A DNA stretch of 45,592 nucleotides from Lachnospiraceae bacterium. GTDB taxonomy: Bacteria; Bacillota; Clostridia; Lachnospirales; Lachnospiraceae. Below the pieces are notes generated by a model. The model saw nothing but the letters and a program-made list of their open reading frames with translations. It had not been told where the DNA came from and searched no databases. The position numbers and the translations under genes are program-made. Location: contig SVFE01000016.1 of assembly GCA_015057055.1 (NCBI GenBank), positions 1 to 45,592 on the forward strand, given 5' to 3'. Positions 1-8,566 of the stretch are shown here, piece by piece (the first letter of the stretch is position 1; each line of letters opens with the position of its first letter).

Positions 1-310
1 CGATAATTTCCAGAATGCAGGAATAGCCCAGTCTCGTTAAATCCATAACATTGCGGTTGTATAAATTGGCATAAAATGCATTGTCATAGAAATAACGCTC
101 TGACACGATAATTCCGATGTTTCCGCTGGTTCCGTCCTTCATGCTTTTGGCAAAAGAATTGTACCGGTAGCCCATCTCCTTAGCCTTTTCCTTAATGCTT
201 TCCCTTACCTGGTCACTGACGCCCTCTTTATCCGACAGTGCCTTGGACACGGTAACGGTACTTACCCCCAACTCCTTTGCAATATCACTCATTGTAATGT
301 TTTTTACCAT
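1..310 (-). CDS. LacI-family transcriptional regulator, N-terminal part
   Basis: The reverse strand encodes 103 residues before the window edge, so the effector-binding C-terminus is missing. The start MVKNITMSDIAKELGVSTVT is a standard LacI N-terminal helix-turn-helix (residues about 6-25), followed by the hinge-side segment KAKEMGYRYN and the first strand of the periplasmic-binding-like domain (GNIGIIVSERYF). The ATG at 308-310 has a GAGG ribosome binding site 6-7 bases upstream. It lies 39 bp downstream of the 2-epimerase gene in the same direction, so it is probably cotranscribed with it. A perfect 12-bp LacI-type palindrome in the epimerase promoter (1571-1582) is the obvious candidate operator, which would make the pair autoregulated. 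The sugar ligand is inferred to be a mannose- or galactomannan-derived oligosaccharide. Confidence 0.9.
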   Translation of the reverse strand, partial: MVKNITMSDIAKELGVSTVTVSKALSDKEGVSDQVRESIKEKAKEMGYRYNSFAKSMKDGTSGNIGIIVSERYFYDNAFYANLYNRNVMDLTRLGYSCILEII

Positions 311-349
311 TTGTTATCCTCTTTTCCTCTTTTTGGTAGGTTTTCCTAT

Positions 350-1528
350 TTACTTTTCACAACGGCGAAGCACCTCAATGCACATGCGGCCATTGTGATA
401 GGGACATTTCCAAGCCTCTACAATAGGTTTTTCCGTGAGGGGCTCTCCTTCTTCCGTAACCGCATAGAACCATTCGCTTCCGCTCCGTTTATCAATCTGA
501 TGGGTTTTGATGAATTCCCATTCTTTTTCTGCAGCCTCCAGATATTCCTTCTTCTCCGGCGACTTTTCATAACCATTCAAAAATCCTACTACGGTTTCTG
601 CCTGTACCCACCAAATGCGGGTGGTATCCACCGTTCCTCTTTCGCATTCATTGGCAAGGGAACTTCCGTTAAACGCCACCCGATATACATTTTCCGTCAA
701 ATTCTTCGTTATGGGTGTCATTTTTTCCCGGTAAACATCCTCGCCGATTACTTCCACGCCCCGGTCAATCAACCACGCCGTTTCGATATCATGTCCGTAG
801 GAATGCAAATCAATAAGCGAATTGTATTCCCGGTCAAAAAATACTTCCTGTCTGTGCAGCGCGGGATTGTACATCTTTTCTGCAAATACATCCATCATCC
901 AGGTAAGTCTTTCCTTTACTTTATCGCACTTACCTACCCGGTATAACTCCGTGTACGCCTCAAAAACATGCAAAAGGGTATTCATTGTTTTATCTGCCAT
1001 TACACCATTTTCGGAAAGCTTGTCATTATCCGCCTTCTCAAAATGAATATTAAATGCCTCCATATAACCCAAATCATCCCTGCACCTATTTTCAATTATC
1101 TCAAACAGTTCATACGCCAAATCCAGCGCTTCTTTGTCCCCAGATGCTTCATAATAGGAAGACAACGCATAAATGCAGAAGGCCTGATTATAGGTATGCT
1201 TGGTAGTATCCTCCGGTTTTCCGTCGTAGGTCATGGACCAGAACACACCGCCGTTTTCTCTGTCAATGCAGTAATTTTTCAAAAATTCGTAGCCGTGTTT
1301 TGCTTCCTCCAGCAAACTTTCATCCTTTAAAAGGGTATAAGCATTCGAGAAAAACCAGGTTATCCGGTTATTTAAAATACAACCTTTTACTGCCTTTTTA
1401 TCCAGCACCAAATCATGGCTTAAATATCCGTAATATCCGCCGTATTCATCATCCCTGAGATTTTTCCAAAAAGGAATAATTTTGTCGGTTAATTCATATC
1501 TGATTTCTTCCACTGTCTGCTTTTTCAT
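350..1528 (-). CDS. Cellobiose/mannobiose 2-epimerase (AGE superfamily)
   Basis: A 392-residue protein, normal length for cytoplasmic cellobiose 2-epimerases, which convert the reducing-end glucose of beta-1,4 disaccharides to mannose or the reverse. Residues typical of the family are visible: Arg55 in NNRITWFF, His246 and Glu249 in SYGHDIETAW, WWVQAE at 306-311, and His378 in WKCPYHNGRM. These correspond to the arginine and the two catalytic histidines described for bacterial cellobiose 2-epimerases. The neighbouring beta-mannosidase and alpha-galactosidase favour mannobiose (beta-1,4-mannobiose to mannosyl-glucose) as the physiological substrate; this is inference. In mannan pathways such an epimerase normally feeds a mannosylglucose phosphorylase, which is not in this window. 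It has its own promoter with a LacI-type operator. Confidence 0.88.
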   Translation of the reverse strand: MKKQTVEEIRYELTDKIIPFWKNLRDDEYGGYYGYLSHDLVLDKKAVKGCILNNRITWFFSNAYTLLKDESLLEEAKHGYEFLKNYCIDRENGGVFWSMTYDGKPEDTTKHTYNQAFCIYALSSYYEASGDKEALDLAYELFEIIENRCRDDLGYMEAFNIHFEKADNDKLSENGVMADKTMNTLLHVFEAYTELYRVGKCDKVKERLTWMMDVFAEKMYNPALHRQEVFFDREYNSLIDLHSYGHDIETAWLIDRGVEVIGEDVYREKMTPITKNLTENVYRVAFNGSSLANECERGTVDTTRIWWVQAETVVGFLNGYEKSPEKKEYLEAAEKEWEFIKTHQIDKRSGSEWFYAVTEEGEPLTEKPIVEAWKCPYHNGRMCIEVLRRCEK

Positions 1529-1554
1529 TTCCGGGCCCTGCCTTTCTTATCGTT

Positions 1555-1583
1555 ATTATCGTTAAAAATGTGTTTCGAAACAA
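1555..1583 (-). promoter_or_regulatory. Promoter of the 2-epimerase gene
   Basis: On the minus strand a -35 box TTGTTT (1583-1578) is separated by exactly 17 bp from a -10 box GATAAT (1560-1555), about 27 bp upstream of the epimerase start codon. The -35 box lies inside the LacI-type palindrome, so repressor binding would block polymerase. Confidence 0.65.
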
Positions 1584-1586
1584 ATT
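1567..1586. promoter_or_regulatory. LacI-type operator palindrome
   Basis: TGTTTCGAAACA at 1571-1582 is a perfect 12-bp palindrome with a central CG, the hallmark of LacI/GalR-family operators. Pairing resumes after one mismatched pair to give 20 bp (1567-1586). It overlaps the -35 box of the epimerase promoter, and the LacI-type gene follows the epimerase. No second copy was seen upstream of the mannosidase/galactosidase genes. Confidence 0.7.
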
Positions 1587-1642
1587 CATTAAAGTTACCA
1601 ATCTTCTCTGTGTTCGTAAATTCCCGGCAACTTCGCACAAAA

Positions 1643-1676
1643 ATAGAGCGAAAGCCTTCCCTGACTTTCACTCTAT
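1643..1676 (-). terminator. Rho-independent terminator after the lipoprotein gene
   Basis: The arms ATAGAGCGAAAG and CTTTCACTCTAT pair over 12 positions (one G-U) around a 10-nt loop. Read on the minus strand the hairpin is followed by a run of T. It ends the galactosidase/lipoprotein transcript about 90 bp after the lipoprotein stop and insulates it from the epimerase promoter. Confidence 0.75.
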
Positions 1677-1763
1677 CATAGATTTTTTTCATTTGAAATA
1701 ACTAAATTAAATTTTTACTTAATCGATAAACTTATCCCTGTTCTCTTGTTCAAATTGCACACA

Positions 1764-3077
1764 TTATTCCGGTTGCAATTCATAAAAATAAGCGTATGTG
1801 GAGCTGACTATTCCGCCGGATACCGGATCCATGTACAAATAATCATACCCAACCGAACTATCCTCTTCATAGTACAAGGCGCCTGCGAAATCAACACCGA
1901 GGCAGAAGATATCATCCTGATAAACCGTAAATTCCACGGATTCTTCATTCCGATTTTCCAATCCGTCAATCGTCCACTTTGCCGCACCGTACAAATTACC
2001 GTCTTCATCAGCACCCAGAAAAGAATAATAAATATCCCCCAGGCGTTCCCCTTCCGGATTGTAGATTACTCCGGTATAATTTCCGGCAAGACAAATATTT
2101 TCCACCACCGGATTAAATTCACAGGACAAAAGTTCACAATCCGTTCCGTCAAAGTAATAAAGGAGTCGAATTTCCGTATGGGCAATAAAATTTTCCGTAT
2201 TTTGGGAGGTAAATGTAAAGACCGCTTCTACGGTATCATCATTATAAACCGTCGCATCTAAGGTATAATTACAATCCTCCGTGGTAAAATAGGCATCTTC
2301 AATATAATAATTGTAACTGAATCCCTGTCCTGCAATATCTTCCAGCATTCTCTCTTCCGTCAACGCTGCGCTGAGATTCTCATCCACAATGACCTCATAA
2401 CTTTCCGGATAAACAAAATCACATAGCGACCACTCGCCAAAATAATTGGAAAAGGTCAACGTACACTCCATCCGGTAATCACAACAGGCCGATTGCACAT
2501 AATCCAACGTAACATCCACGGTTTCATAGTAAGTTCCCTCTTCGAAACGGATACCGCCGGACTGAAAAGAAATATCATTCGTAGTTTCGGCATCCGCCGT
2601 AAAATGTTCATTTCCTATGTAAAAAGAGTCAAGTCCGGAATACAACTGTTCCAAAAGTCTGCTCTCTTCCACTCCGATGAGCGGTTCGTATACCCATCGG
2701 TCCGGGTCCGTCATCAGCCCCTCTTCCACACGCCAGCCCCGTTTATCCCGATAGTCCATGGTAAACGCGTAATAACAGGTCGCATTATAGGCTTCATTTT
2801 CAATTTGAAATTCCACGAGAATCCGGGAATAATCTTGACTTTCCTCATTATCTTCCCGCTCCAAAACGGCAAAGGACACCAAACGGTCCCGGGTAGAAAA
2901 GGATTCCAACAGCGTTTCTATCATCTCATCCGCTGCCTCATTTCCCGTGGTTTCCTCTTCCGTGTTATAGATATTTTCCCCCGTAGCCTCCGGTAATTCC
3001 TCCAAAGGATTTCCGCAGCCGCAAAGCAAAAACACCAGCACACAAGTGCACATTAGCAACAAGCCTTTTTTTAACAT
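1764..3077 (-). CDS. Secreted lipoprotein of unknown function
   Basis: A 437-residue protein with a type II signal peptide: two lysines, a hydrophobic stretch, and a lipobox LCGC giving Cys21 as the lipidated residue. The mature part is acidic and rich in Tyr and Asp/Glu, with beta-strand-like spacing (for example RILVEFQIENEAYNATCYYAFTM) and NTF2-like flavour, but I do not recognise the family. It is not an ABC solute-binding protein by composition or motifs. It sits 17 bp downstream of the alpha-galactosidase and ends at a clear terminator, so it is probably the last gene of the mannosidase/galactosidase operon. The start is supported by an AGGAAGG ribosome binding site 6 bases upstream. 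Binding or sensing of polysaccharide fragments at the cell surface is possible but unsupported by motif. Confidence 0.7.
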   Translation of the reverse strand: MLKKGLLLMCTCVLVFLLCGCGNPLEELPEATGENIYNTEEETTGNEAADEMIETLLESFSTRDRLVSFAVLEREDNEESQDYSRILVEFQIENEAYNATCYYAFTMDYRDKRGWRVEEGLMTDPDRWVYEPLIGVEESRLLEQLYSGLDSFYIGNEHFTADAETTNDISFQSGGIRFEEGTYYETVDVTLDYVQSACCDYRMECTLTFSNYFGEWSLCDFVYPESYEVIVDENLSAALTEERMLEDIAGQGFSYNYYIEDAYFTTEDCNYTLDATVYNDDTVEAVFTFTSQNTENFIAHTEIRLLYYFDGTDCELLSCEFNPVVENICLAGNYTGVIYNPEGERLGDIYYSFLGADEDGNLYGAAKWTIDGLENRNEESVEFTVYQDDIFCLGVDFAGALYYEEDSSVGYDYLYMDPVSGGIVSSTYAYFYELQPE

Positions 3078-3094
3078 CTTACGCCTTCCTTCTT

Positions 3095-5314
3095 TTACAC
3101 TTCCCGCAAGGAAATCAGCATCGCCCTAAAATCTCCCCAGGGATTTTCTATGCGAAGGCCGGCTTGCATCAAAGTATCGCCGTACAAAGCCTCCGGCATC
3201 ATCTCTTCCTCTTCTCCGCTTTCTATATTAAAGCGGTATACTTTGTATTTCTTTTCCGCATCCAGTCCCTTCAGCCGCATAATTACCGAATGGCAATTCG
3301 GACGCATCATGACCTGCACGTAGGTAAGCAAGGCTTCCTTCTTATCCTTACTAACCACCATATAGGCATCCCGAAGACCATTTTCCTGATACGAGGCGAG
3401 ACGATAATAATCCCCGGCATTTACCAAAGGATAATATTTGTGATACATCGCCACCTGTTTCGGAATCATATTTCGGTCTTTTTCCGGAATCTTTGTTACA
3501 TCCAATTCATAGCCAAAGGTCCCCGCCAAGGCCACGTAGCCTCTGGTTTCAAAAGGAGTGACCCGTCCCACCGTATGGTTCGGACAGTCGCTGACATGAG
3601 CACCCATGGAAGACAAGGGGTAAATAAGAGCCGTACCTTCCTGAATCTTCAACCGCTCAATGGCATCCGTATCATCCGAACACCAAATCTGCGGACTGTA
3701 GTACAGCATACCGGGATCAAATCTGGCGCCGCCGCCGGAACAGTTCTCCAGCAAAAGATTCGGGAATCGCTGCAAAAGCCGTTCCTGCAAATCGTACACC
3801 GCCAAAACATAACGGTGGCTGAGCTCGCCCATCCGATCCGCCGGCAAATTCATGCTCCCCAAATCCGCCAACTGACGGTTCATATCCCATTTTACATATT
3901 CCACATTGGCACTTTCCAGTACCGCGCACATTCTGTCAAATACGTAATCCACAATTTCTTTTCTGGTCAAATCCAGCACATACTGACAACGGCAAAGTCC
4001 TGCCTCTCTGCCCGGTACGGCAATCGCCCAGTCCGGATGCGCCCGGTACAAATCCGAATCCGGAGAAATCATTTCCGGTTCAAACCAGATACCAAACTTC
4101 ATACCCAATTTATTGACTTCATCTACCAGATACTTCAGGCCGCCTTTGATTTTCTCTTCATTTACAAACCAATCCCCCAGTGCCCGGTTATCATCAAAAC
4201 GATTTCCGAACCAGCCATCGTCCATAACCAGCATCTCGATACCGAGGCGTGAAGCCTCTTTTGCAATGGCAATCAGCTTCTCGGTATTAAAATCAAAATA
4301 AGTTGCTTCCCAATTATTTATCAGAATCGGCCGTTTACAGTCCTTGTAGGGACTACGAATCAAATGCTTGCGATACAAATCGTGATGCGCCCGGGTCATG
4401 GCGCCAAGACCTTCTCCGGAGTAAGTCATAACCACTTCCGGCGCCTGAAATGCCTCTTCTTTTTCCAGTTTCCAGCAAAAATCCTCCGGGTTGATACCCA
4501 TCATCATACGGACATTATCAAACTGTCCCCGGTAAACCAATCCGGAAAAATTACCGGAGTATACAAAGTGCATGCTGTAAACTTCCCCGCAATCATCCGT
4601 CGCACCCTTGGAAAGAAGCGCCACAAAGGGATGATGCTGATGGGAAGATTCTCCACGAACGGAAGAAACGCCCTGAAATCCGCATCCCACGGGATTTCTC
4701 TGGATGTGACGCTCCCGCGCCCAGGACCCGTGAAGCGTCAGCAACTCGAAATCCTTATTATCCATATCCATGCATGCAGAATAAACCTTGGTCAGAAAAA
4801 TTTCTTCTTCTCCGTGGTTAATCACTTTCACATCTCTGGCAATGGCATCCGCATCTTTAAACACACTGTAGGAAAGCACAACCTCCAAAGAAAGTACCTC
4901 ATCTTGTAAGTACACTTTCAAAGTTTCACAGTCGTCTTCCCCTCCAAAGGTTGCCGGCAAACCTTCCGGCATGGGTTTTCCCTTAATAATCTCATGGCCT
5001 TTGTAATGCAATTCCAGTGCCGTATGACCGCCTTTAGTGCGGACTGCGATGGCATCTTCCCTGAAATCTCCCACGCCGTGGGTAGGATATTCCATGGGAA
5101 AACAATCCATATAGCTTAGTTTATCCCTCCCGTTAACGGAAGGCACAAAAGGAGCTTCCTGTTCCCGAAGCAAATAGCGAATATTGGTTTCCTTCAGTTT
5201 TTTTCCGTAATAGATATGTCCCAGATATTTGTCATCGGAAATGCCCATATAATAGGAAGTATTCGGCGTATCCAGTCGGAATACCTTTTCTTTTTCCAAA
5301 AATGTAATGCCCAT
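3095..5314 (-). CDS. Alpha-galactosidase, GH36
   Basis: A 739-residue protein, the standard length of GH36 alpha-galactosidases of the AgaA/RafA type, which remove alpha-1,6-galactose from raffinose-family sugars and galactomannan oligosaccharides. There is no signal peptide, so it is cytoplasmic. The N-terminal beta-supersandwich domain (about 1-320) precedes the TIM barrel, which contains MLVMDDGWFG, the nucleophile Asp477 in VKWDMNR, and the acid/base region WCSDDTD (544-550). These are the GH36 clan-D signatures. A GGAGG ribosome binding site supports the ATG at 5314. It is 28 bp downstream of the beta-mannosidase in the same direction; together they would strip galactose side chains and mannose units from galactomanno-oligosaccharides. 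Confidence 0.93.
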   Translation of the reverse strand: MGITFLEKEKVFRLDTPNTSYYMGISDDKYLGHIYYGKKLKETNIRYLLREQEAPFVPSVNGRDKLSYMDCFPMEYPTHGVGDFREDAIAVRTKGGHTALELHYKGHEIIKGKPMPEGLPATFGGEDDCETLKVYLQDEVLSLEVVLSYSVFKDADAIARDVKVINHGEEEIFLTKVYSACMDMDNKDFELLTLHGSWARERHIQRNPVGCGFQGVSSVRGESSHQHHPFVALLSKGATDDCGEVYSMHFVYSGNFSGLVYRGQFDNVRMMMGINPEDFCWKLEKEEAFQAPEVVMTYSGEGLGAMTRAHHDLYRKHLIRSPYKDCKRPILINNWEATYFDFNTEKLIAIAKEASRLGIEMLVMDDGWFGNRFDDNRALGDWFVNEEKIKGGLKYLVDEVNKLGMKFGIWFEPEMISPDSDLYRAHPDWAIAVPGREAGLCRCQYVLDLTRKEIVDYVFDRMCAVLESANVEYVKWDMNRQLADLGSMNLPADRMGELSHRYVLAVYDLQERLLQRFPNLLLENCSGGGARFDPGMLYYSPQIWCSDDTDAIERLKIQEGTALIYPLSSMGAHVSDCPNHTVGRVTPFETRGYVALAGTFGYELDVTKIPEKDRNMIPKQVAMYHKYYPLVNAGDYYRLASYQENGLRDAYMVVSKDKKEALLTYVQVMMRPNCHSVIMRLKGLDAEKKYKVYRFNIESGEEEEMMPEALYGDTLMQAGLRIENPWGDFRAMLISLREV

Positions 5315-5342
5315 AAAATCCTCCGAATTATGATAAAGTATG

Positions 5343-7934
5343 TTAAATATCGTTATCCGCAGTGGGTTCTGCCCCGCTCACTTCTTCTGCATCTTTCTCC
5401 AAATCCACCTCTTCTTCCGTATAAATCTGGGTATCAAATGCATAGCTTTCCTGCAAATACATGATCTTCAAATTTTCCGATAATTCCTTTGCGCTTTGGA
5501 TTTCCGCATCTTTAATATCCGTCTTCCAAAGCCGGGTCTTTGCCGGCGTCTTAGGCGATACAAAGAACACATTATCCTCAAATATGGCATCGCCCTGAAT
5601 CAGATCCAACATCAAAAACGGCGTAAAGGTATCCGTCTCTACCGTGATGGAATAATATTCCTCTTCTTCCTCCACGGTTACTACCGGCGAGGGATTTTTC
5701 AGATTCAAATGCTTATAGGGAACAAAAATCTCCGTTTCCGTGCAGCGTTTTCCGTTGCCGTATATAAATTCCGCCTCAACAAAAACATTTTCCCGTCCGT
5801 ATTTTTCCAGCATTCTTCCGAACTCAAAGGTTTTTAATTTCAAAACCCGCTCGCTGTAGCTACGGCCCTCGTCCTCGTAATGCAAAAGGTCTTTTCCGTC
5901 CATATCGTATAAAGTAACCTTCACTTTACAATTGGTATCCTCCGTGCCTTCATTCGCTACGAAAGGCGTAATCTTATCCCCTTCCCTGAGCAAACTGGCG
6001 GCAATCGGTGCATAAAACCGTTTCGCCATATAATGAAGCGCCTTCCAACGGCCGTAGTAATCTATACCGGACCAGGAAGCCACCGGCCAGTTATCATTTA
6101 ACTGCCAATACAGTGCACCCATACATCTGCCGCGGTTTCTCCGGAAATGCTCCACGCCGCAGCGCATTGCCATGGCTTGCAAAAGCTGACTGACATAAAG
6201 GATACTTTCAAAATCCTTCGGGTAAAGGAAATTCTCCGAAATATAGTAGATAATTTTACCGTTGGCCCAGCCGTTTTTCTGATGGTTTTCCATCACGGGG
6301 GAGAAGATATTGCGGTCCTCCAAAACCGTATAGGAATCCACGGTTTTTTTACAAGGAAAGGACTGAAATCCGAATTCCGAGCAAAACCGAAAATAATGAT
6401 TGCGATATTCTTCAAAGGACTTCTGTCCGTGCCAGACATCCCAAAAATGAGTGTCTCCGCGATTCTCGTCCTGAGGATTGTCAAAACTTCCGCCGGAGGA
6501 AGGGGAAGAAGGCCAATAATCCGTTACCGGGTCATTTTCCTGCACGGCCTTTGGAAGTAAGTATTCAAACATTTTAATGTAGTCCGATTTCAAAAGCGGG
6601 CTATGCTCCTGAAAGGAACTCCAGTCGGCCCAGGCCATCTCCATTTCGTTGTTGCCGCACCACAGCGCCAGCGACGCATGGTGACGCAGTCTGGCCACGT
6701 TGTCCCTGGTCTCCGCTAAGATGTTTTCTTCCATTTCTTCGGTCAATTCATACAGGTTGCAGGCATACATCAAATCCTGCCATACCAGGATACCGTATTC
6801 GTCGCATAAATCATAAAAATCATCGGAAGGATAATAACCACCTCCCCAGATTCTTAAAAAATTAAAGTTGGCTCTGGCCGCGCTGCAGACCAGCTCTCTT
6901 TGCCGCTCTTTTGTAATTCTGGAATAAATACAATCCTCCGGAATATAGTCCGCTCCCATGGCAAATATTTTCCGTCCGTTTACTACAAATACAAAGGATT
7001 CCCCGTATTCATCCTTTTCACGAAGGAGCGATACCGTACGAAGTCCGATACGGTATTTCTTCTCATCATAGACCGTCCCTGCCTTGCGTACCACGATGTG
7101 TACTTCATAGAGGGGCTGTTCGCCCAGTCCGTTTGGCCACCAAAATTTGGGGCGTCGAATCGGGATGCGGATGGTATTTTCTCCTTTGGAAGTGCGGTAA
7201 TTGCTCTGCTCCGGCATCCGGATTAATTTCAGCGCCGGCTCCTGCCCCGTTACAAACACCTCGATTTCCATGGGAATGTTATCCGTCATATGTAAAATCG
7301 GATCCACCAACAGAGTTACATTTCCGCCGCTGTGCTCCTGGGTGATAAAAACATCTTCAATCCGCACCTTGGAATAGGATTCCAAAACAATGTCCCGGAA
7401 AATTCCCGCATCCGGAAGCTGGGGACCCCAATCCCATCCAAACATGGAATGGGCCTTACGCAAATACTGATTTCCGGGAATGGTTCCGCAGGCTTTTGCC
7501 CGGATTTCCTTTCCCCCCGCAGGCCGGTACTGGGCAATGCATTTTAACGGGGAATGAATCAGTATCCGAATGTCATTGGCCCCCGGCGTTAATAACTCTT
7601 TCACGGCAAATCGGTACGTCCGGTGCATATTATTTACTCTGCCCAATTTTTTTCCATTCAAAAAAATATCGGCTACCGTATCGATACCGTAAAAAATCAA
7701 ATCCGTCTCATCCTGCATCAAATGCTCTCCGGTCACTGTAAAACTACGGAAAAATTCGTAGTCTTTTTCGAAAACCGGCCCCATTTTCTGTTCGTTATTC
7801 CGGAAAAAAGGATCTTCTATTTCGCCGGCCGAAAGGAGCACCGACATTACGGAACCGGGAATCTCTGCATCATAAGACTTAAATCCCCCGGCTTCTTTCA
7901 TTTTCCATAATCCGCTAAGACTCTGTTTCATCAT
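5343..7934 (-). CDS. Beta-mannosidase, GH2
   Basis: An 863-residue GH2 enzyme that releases mannose from the non-reducing end of beta-mannosides. The order of domains is typical: jelly-roll sugar-binding domain (about 1-190, with FGWDWGPQLPDAGIFR), immunoglobulin-like domain, TIM barrel, and C-terminal sandwich domains. The acid/base is Glu430 in WCGNNEMEMAW and the nucleophile is Glu520 in CSEFGFQSFP; the WCGNNE and CSEFGFQS forms are characteristic of mannosidases rather than galactosidases or glucuronidases. No signal peptide, so intracellular. The first two codons are both ATG; the second (7931) has better spacing to the AAGGA site, so the true start may be three bases later. It lies 8 bp after the Nudix gene. 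Confidence 0.92.
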   Translation of the reverse strand: MMKQSLSGLWKMKEAGGFKSYDAEIPGSVMSVLLSAGEIEDPFFRNNEQKMGPVFEKDYEFFRSFTVTGEHLMQDETDLIFYGIDTVADIFLNGKKLGRVNNMHRTYRFAVKELLTPGANDIRILIHSPLKCIAQYRPAGGKEIRAKACGTIPGNQYLRKAHSMFGWDWGPQLPDAGIFRDIVLESYSKVRIEDVFITQEHSGGNVTLLVDPILHMTDNIPMEIEVFVTGQEPALKLIRMPEQSNYRTSKGENTIRIPIRRPKFWWPNGLGEQPLYEVHIVVRKAGTVYDEKKYRIGLRTVSLLREKDEYGESFVFVVNGRKIFAMGADYIPEDCIYSRITKERQRELVCSAARANFNFLRIWGGGYYPSDDFYDLCDEYGILVWQDLMYACNLYELTEEMEENILAETRDNVARLRHHASLALWCGNNEMEMAWADWSSFQEHSPLLKSDYIKMFEYLLPKAVQENDPVTDYWPSSPSSGGSFDNPQDENRGDTHFWDVWHGQKSFEEYRNHYFRFCSEFGFQSFPCKKTVDSYTVLEDRNIFSPVMENHQKNGWANGKIIYYISENFLYPKDFESILYVSQLLQAMAMRCGVEHFRRNRGRCMGALYWQLNDNWPVASWSGIDYYGRWKALHYMAKRFYAPIAASLLREGDKITPFVANEGTEDTNCKVKVTLYDMDGKDLLHYEDEGRSYSERVLKLKTFEFGRMLEKYGRENVFVEAEFIYGNGKRCTETEIFVPYKHLNLKNPSPVVTVEEEEEYYSITVETDTFTPFLMLDLIQGDAIFEDNVFFVSPKTPAKTRLWKTDIKDAEIQSAKELSENLKIMYLQESYAFDTQIYTEEEVDLEKDAEEVSGAEPTADNDI

Positions 7935-7942
7935 AATCCTTA

Positions 7943-8566
7943 CTACTCCGTTTCCACATCAAGAAAAGCAAACGGATTCTCTCCCTTTGCATTCAAAAAA
8001 TTAATGAGTAAATATCCGCATCGCAACGATACCTTTTCTTCCCGGAGAATCCGCCTTACTTCGGCTTTGTCTGCAACCAGACTTTTTATGGATTCCGTAT
8101 CCTCAAGGTATTCGCCCGAAAAATCACCTTTTGCAAAGCCGAAAACAACCGACGACGCCTCATCCGTATAGCCGGCGCCCATGAAAAACGGATTCCGCAG
8201 CGATTCCTCGCCTCCCTCATAGACCTCAAACTCCATCCCGGTCTCTTCCTTCATCTCCCGAATGGCCGCCATGGAAGGGGTCTCCCCTTCATCAATGAGG
8301 CCGGCAGGCAGTTCATAAATATAGTCTCCCACCGGATAACGGTATTGCTTTACCAAAATGATTTTTTCCGGATCCTCTTTTAAAAGAGGGTAAATAACCA
8401 CGCCTTCCGCCTTGTGGCTTCCGGTCTTTGCCTTAATCGCATCCTCTTTGTTTCTGGACACAAAGTAGTAATCAAATTCCCTGCCGGAATCTGTCAGTGC
8501 ATCCATATGATAAAAGTTCAGGAAGCGATTTTGAAATAACGCCTGTATATCCTTAAATTTCTTCAT
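7943..8566 (-). CDS. Nudix hydrolase (ADP-ribose pyrophosphatase-like)
   Basis: A 207-residue protein with a perfect Nudix box at residues 89-111 (G-x5-E-x7-REMKEETGM), preceded by KQYRYPVGDYIYELPAGL. That preceding motif is typical of ADP-ribose/ADP-sugar pyrophosphatases, which hydrolyse a nucleoside diphosphate linked to a sugar and require Mg2+ held by the box glutamates. The start codon directly follows the stop of the HD-GYP gene (zero-base gap), so translation is probably coupled. Its position before the glycosidases suggests an ADP-sugar substrate, but that is only a context inference; housekeeping ADP-ribose clearance is equally possible. Confidence 0.88.
   Translation of the reverse strand: MKKFKDIQALFQNRFLNFYHMDALTDSGREFDYYFVSRNKEDAIKAKTGSHKAEGVVIYPLLKEDPEKIILVKQYRYPVGDYIYELPAGLIDEGETPSMAAIREMKEETGMEFEVYEGGEESLRNPFFMGAGYTDEASSVVFGFAKGDFSGEYLEDTESIKSLVADKAEVRRILREEKVSLRCGYLLINFLNAKGENPFAFLDVETE

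Noticed and set aside
3164-4252. 362-codon plus-strand frame opposite the alpha-galactosidase
   Set aside because: It is an antisense shadow of a well-defined GH36 gene with intact catalytic motifs; composition is atypical for a protein.
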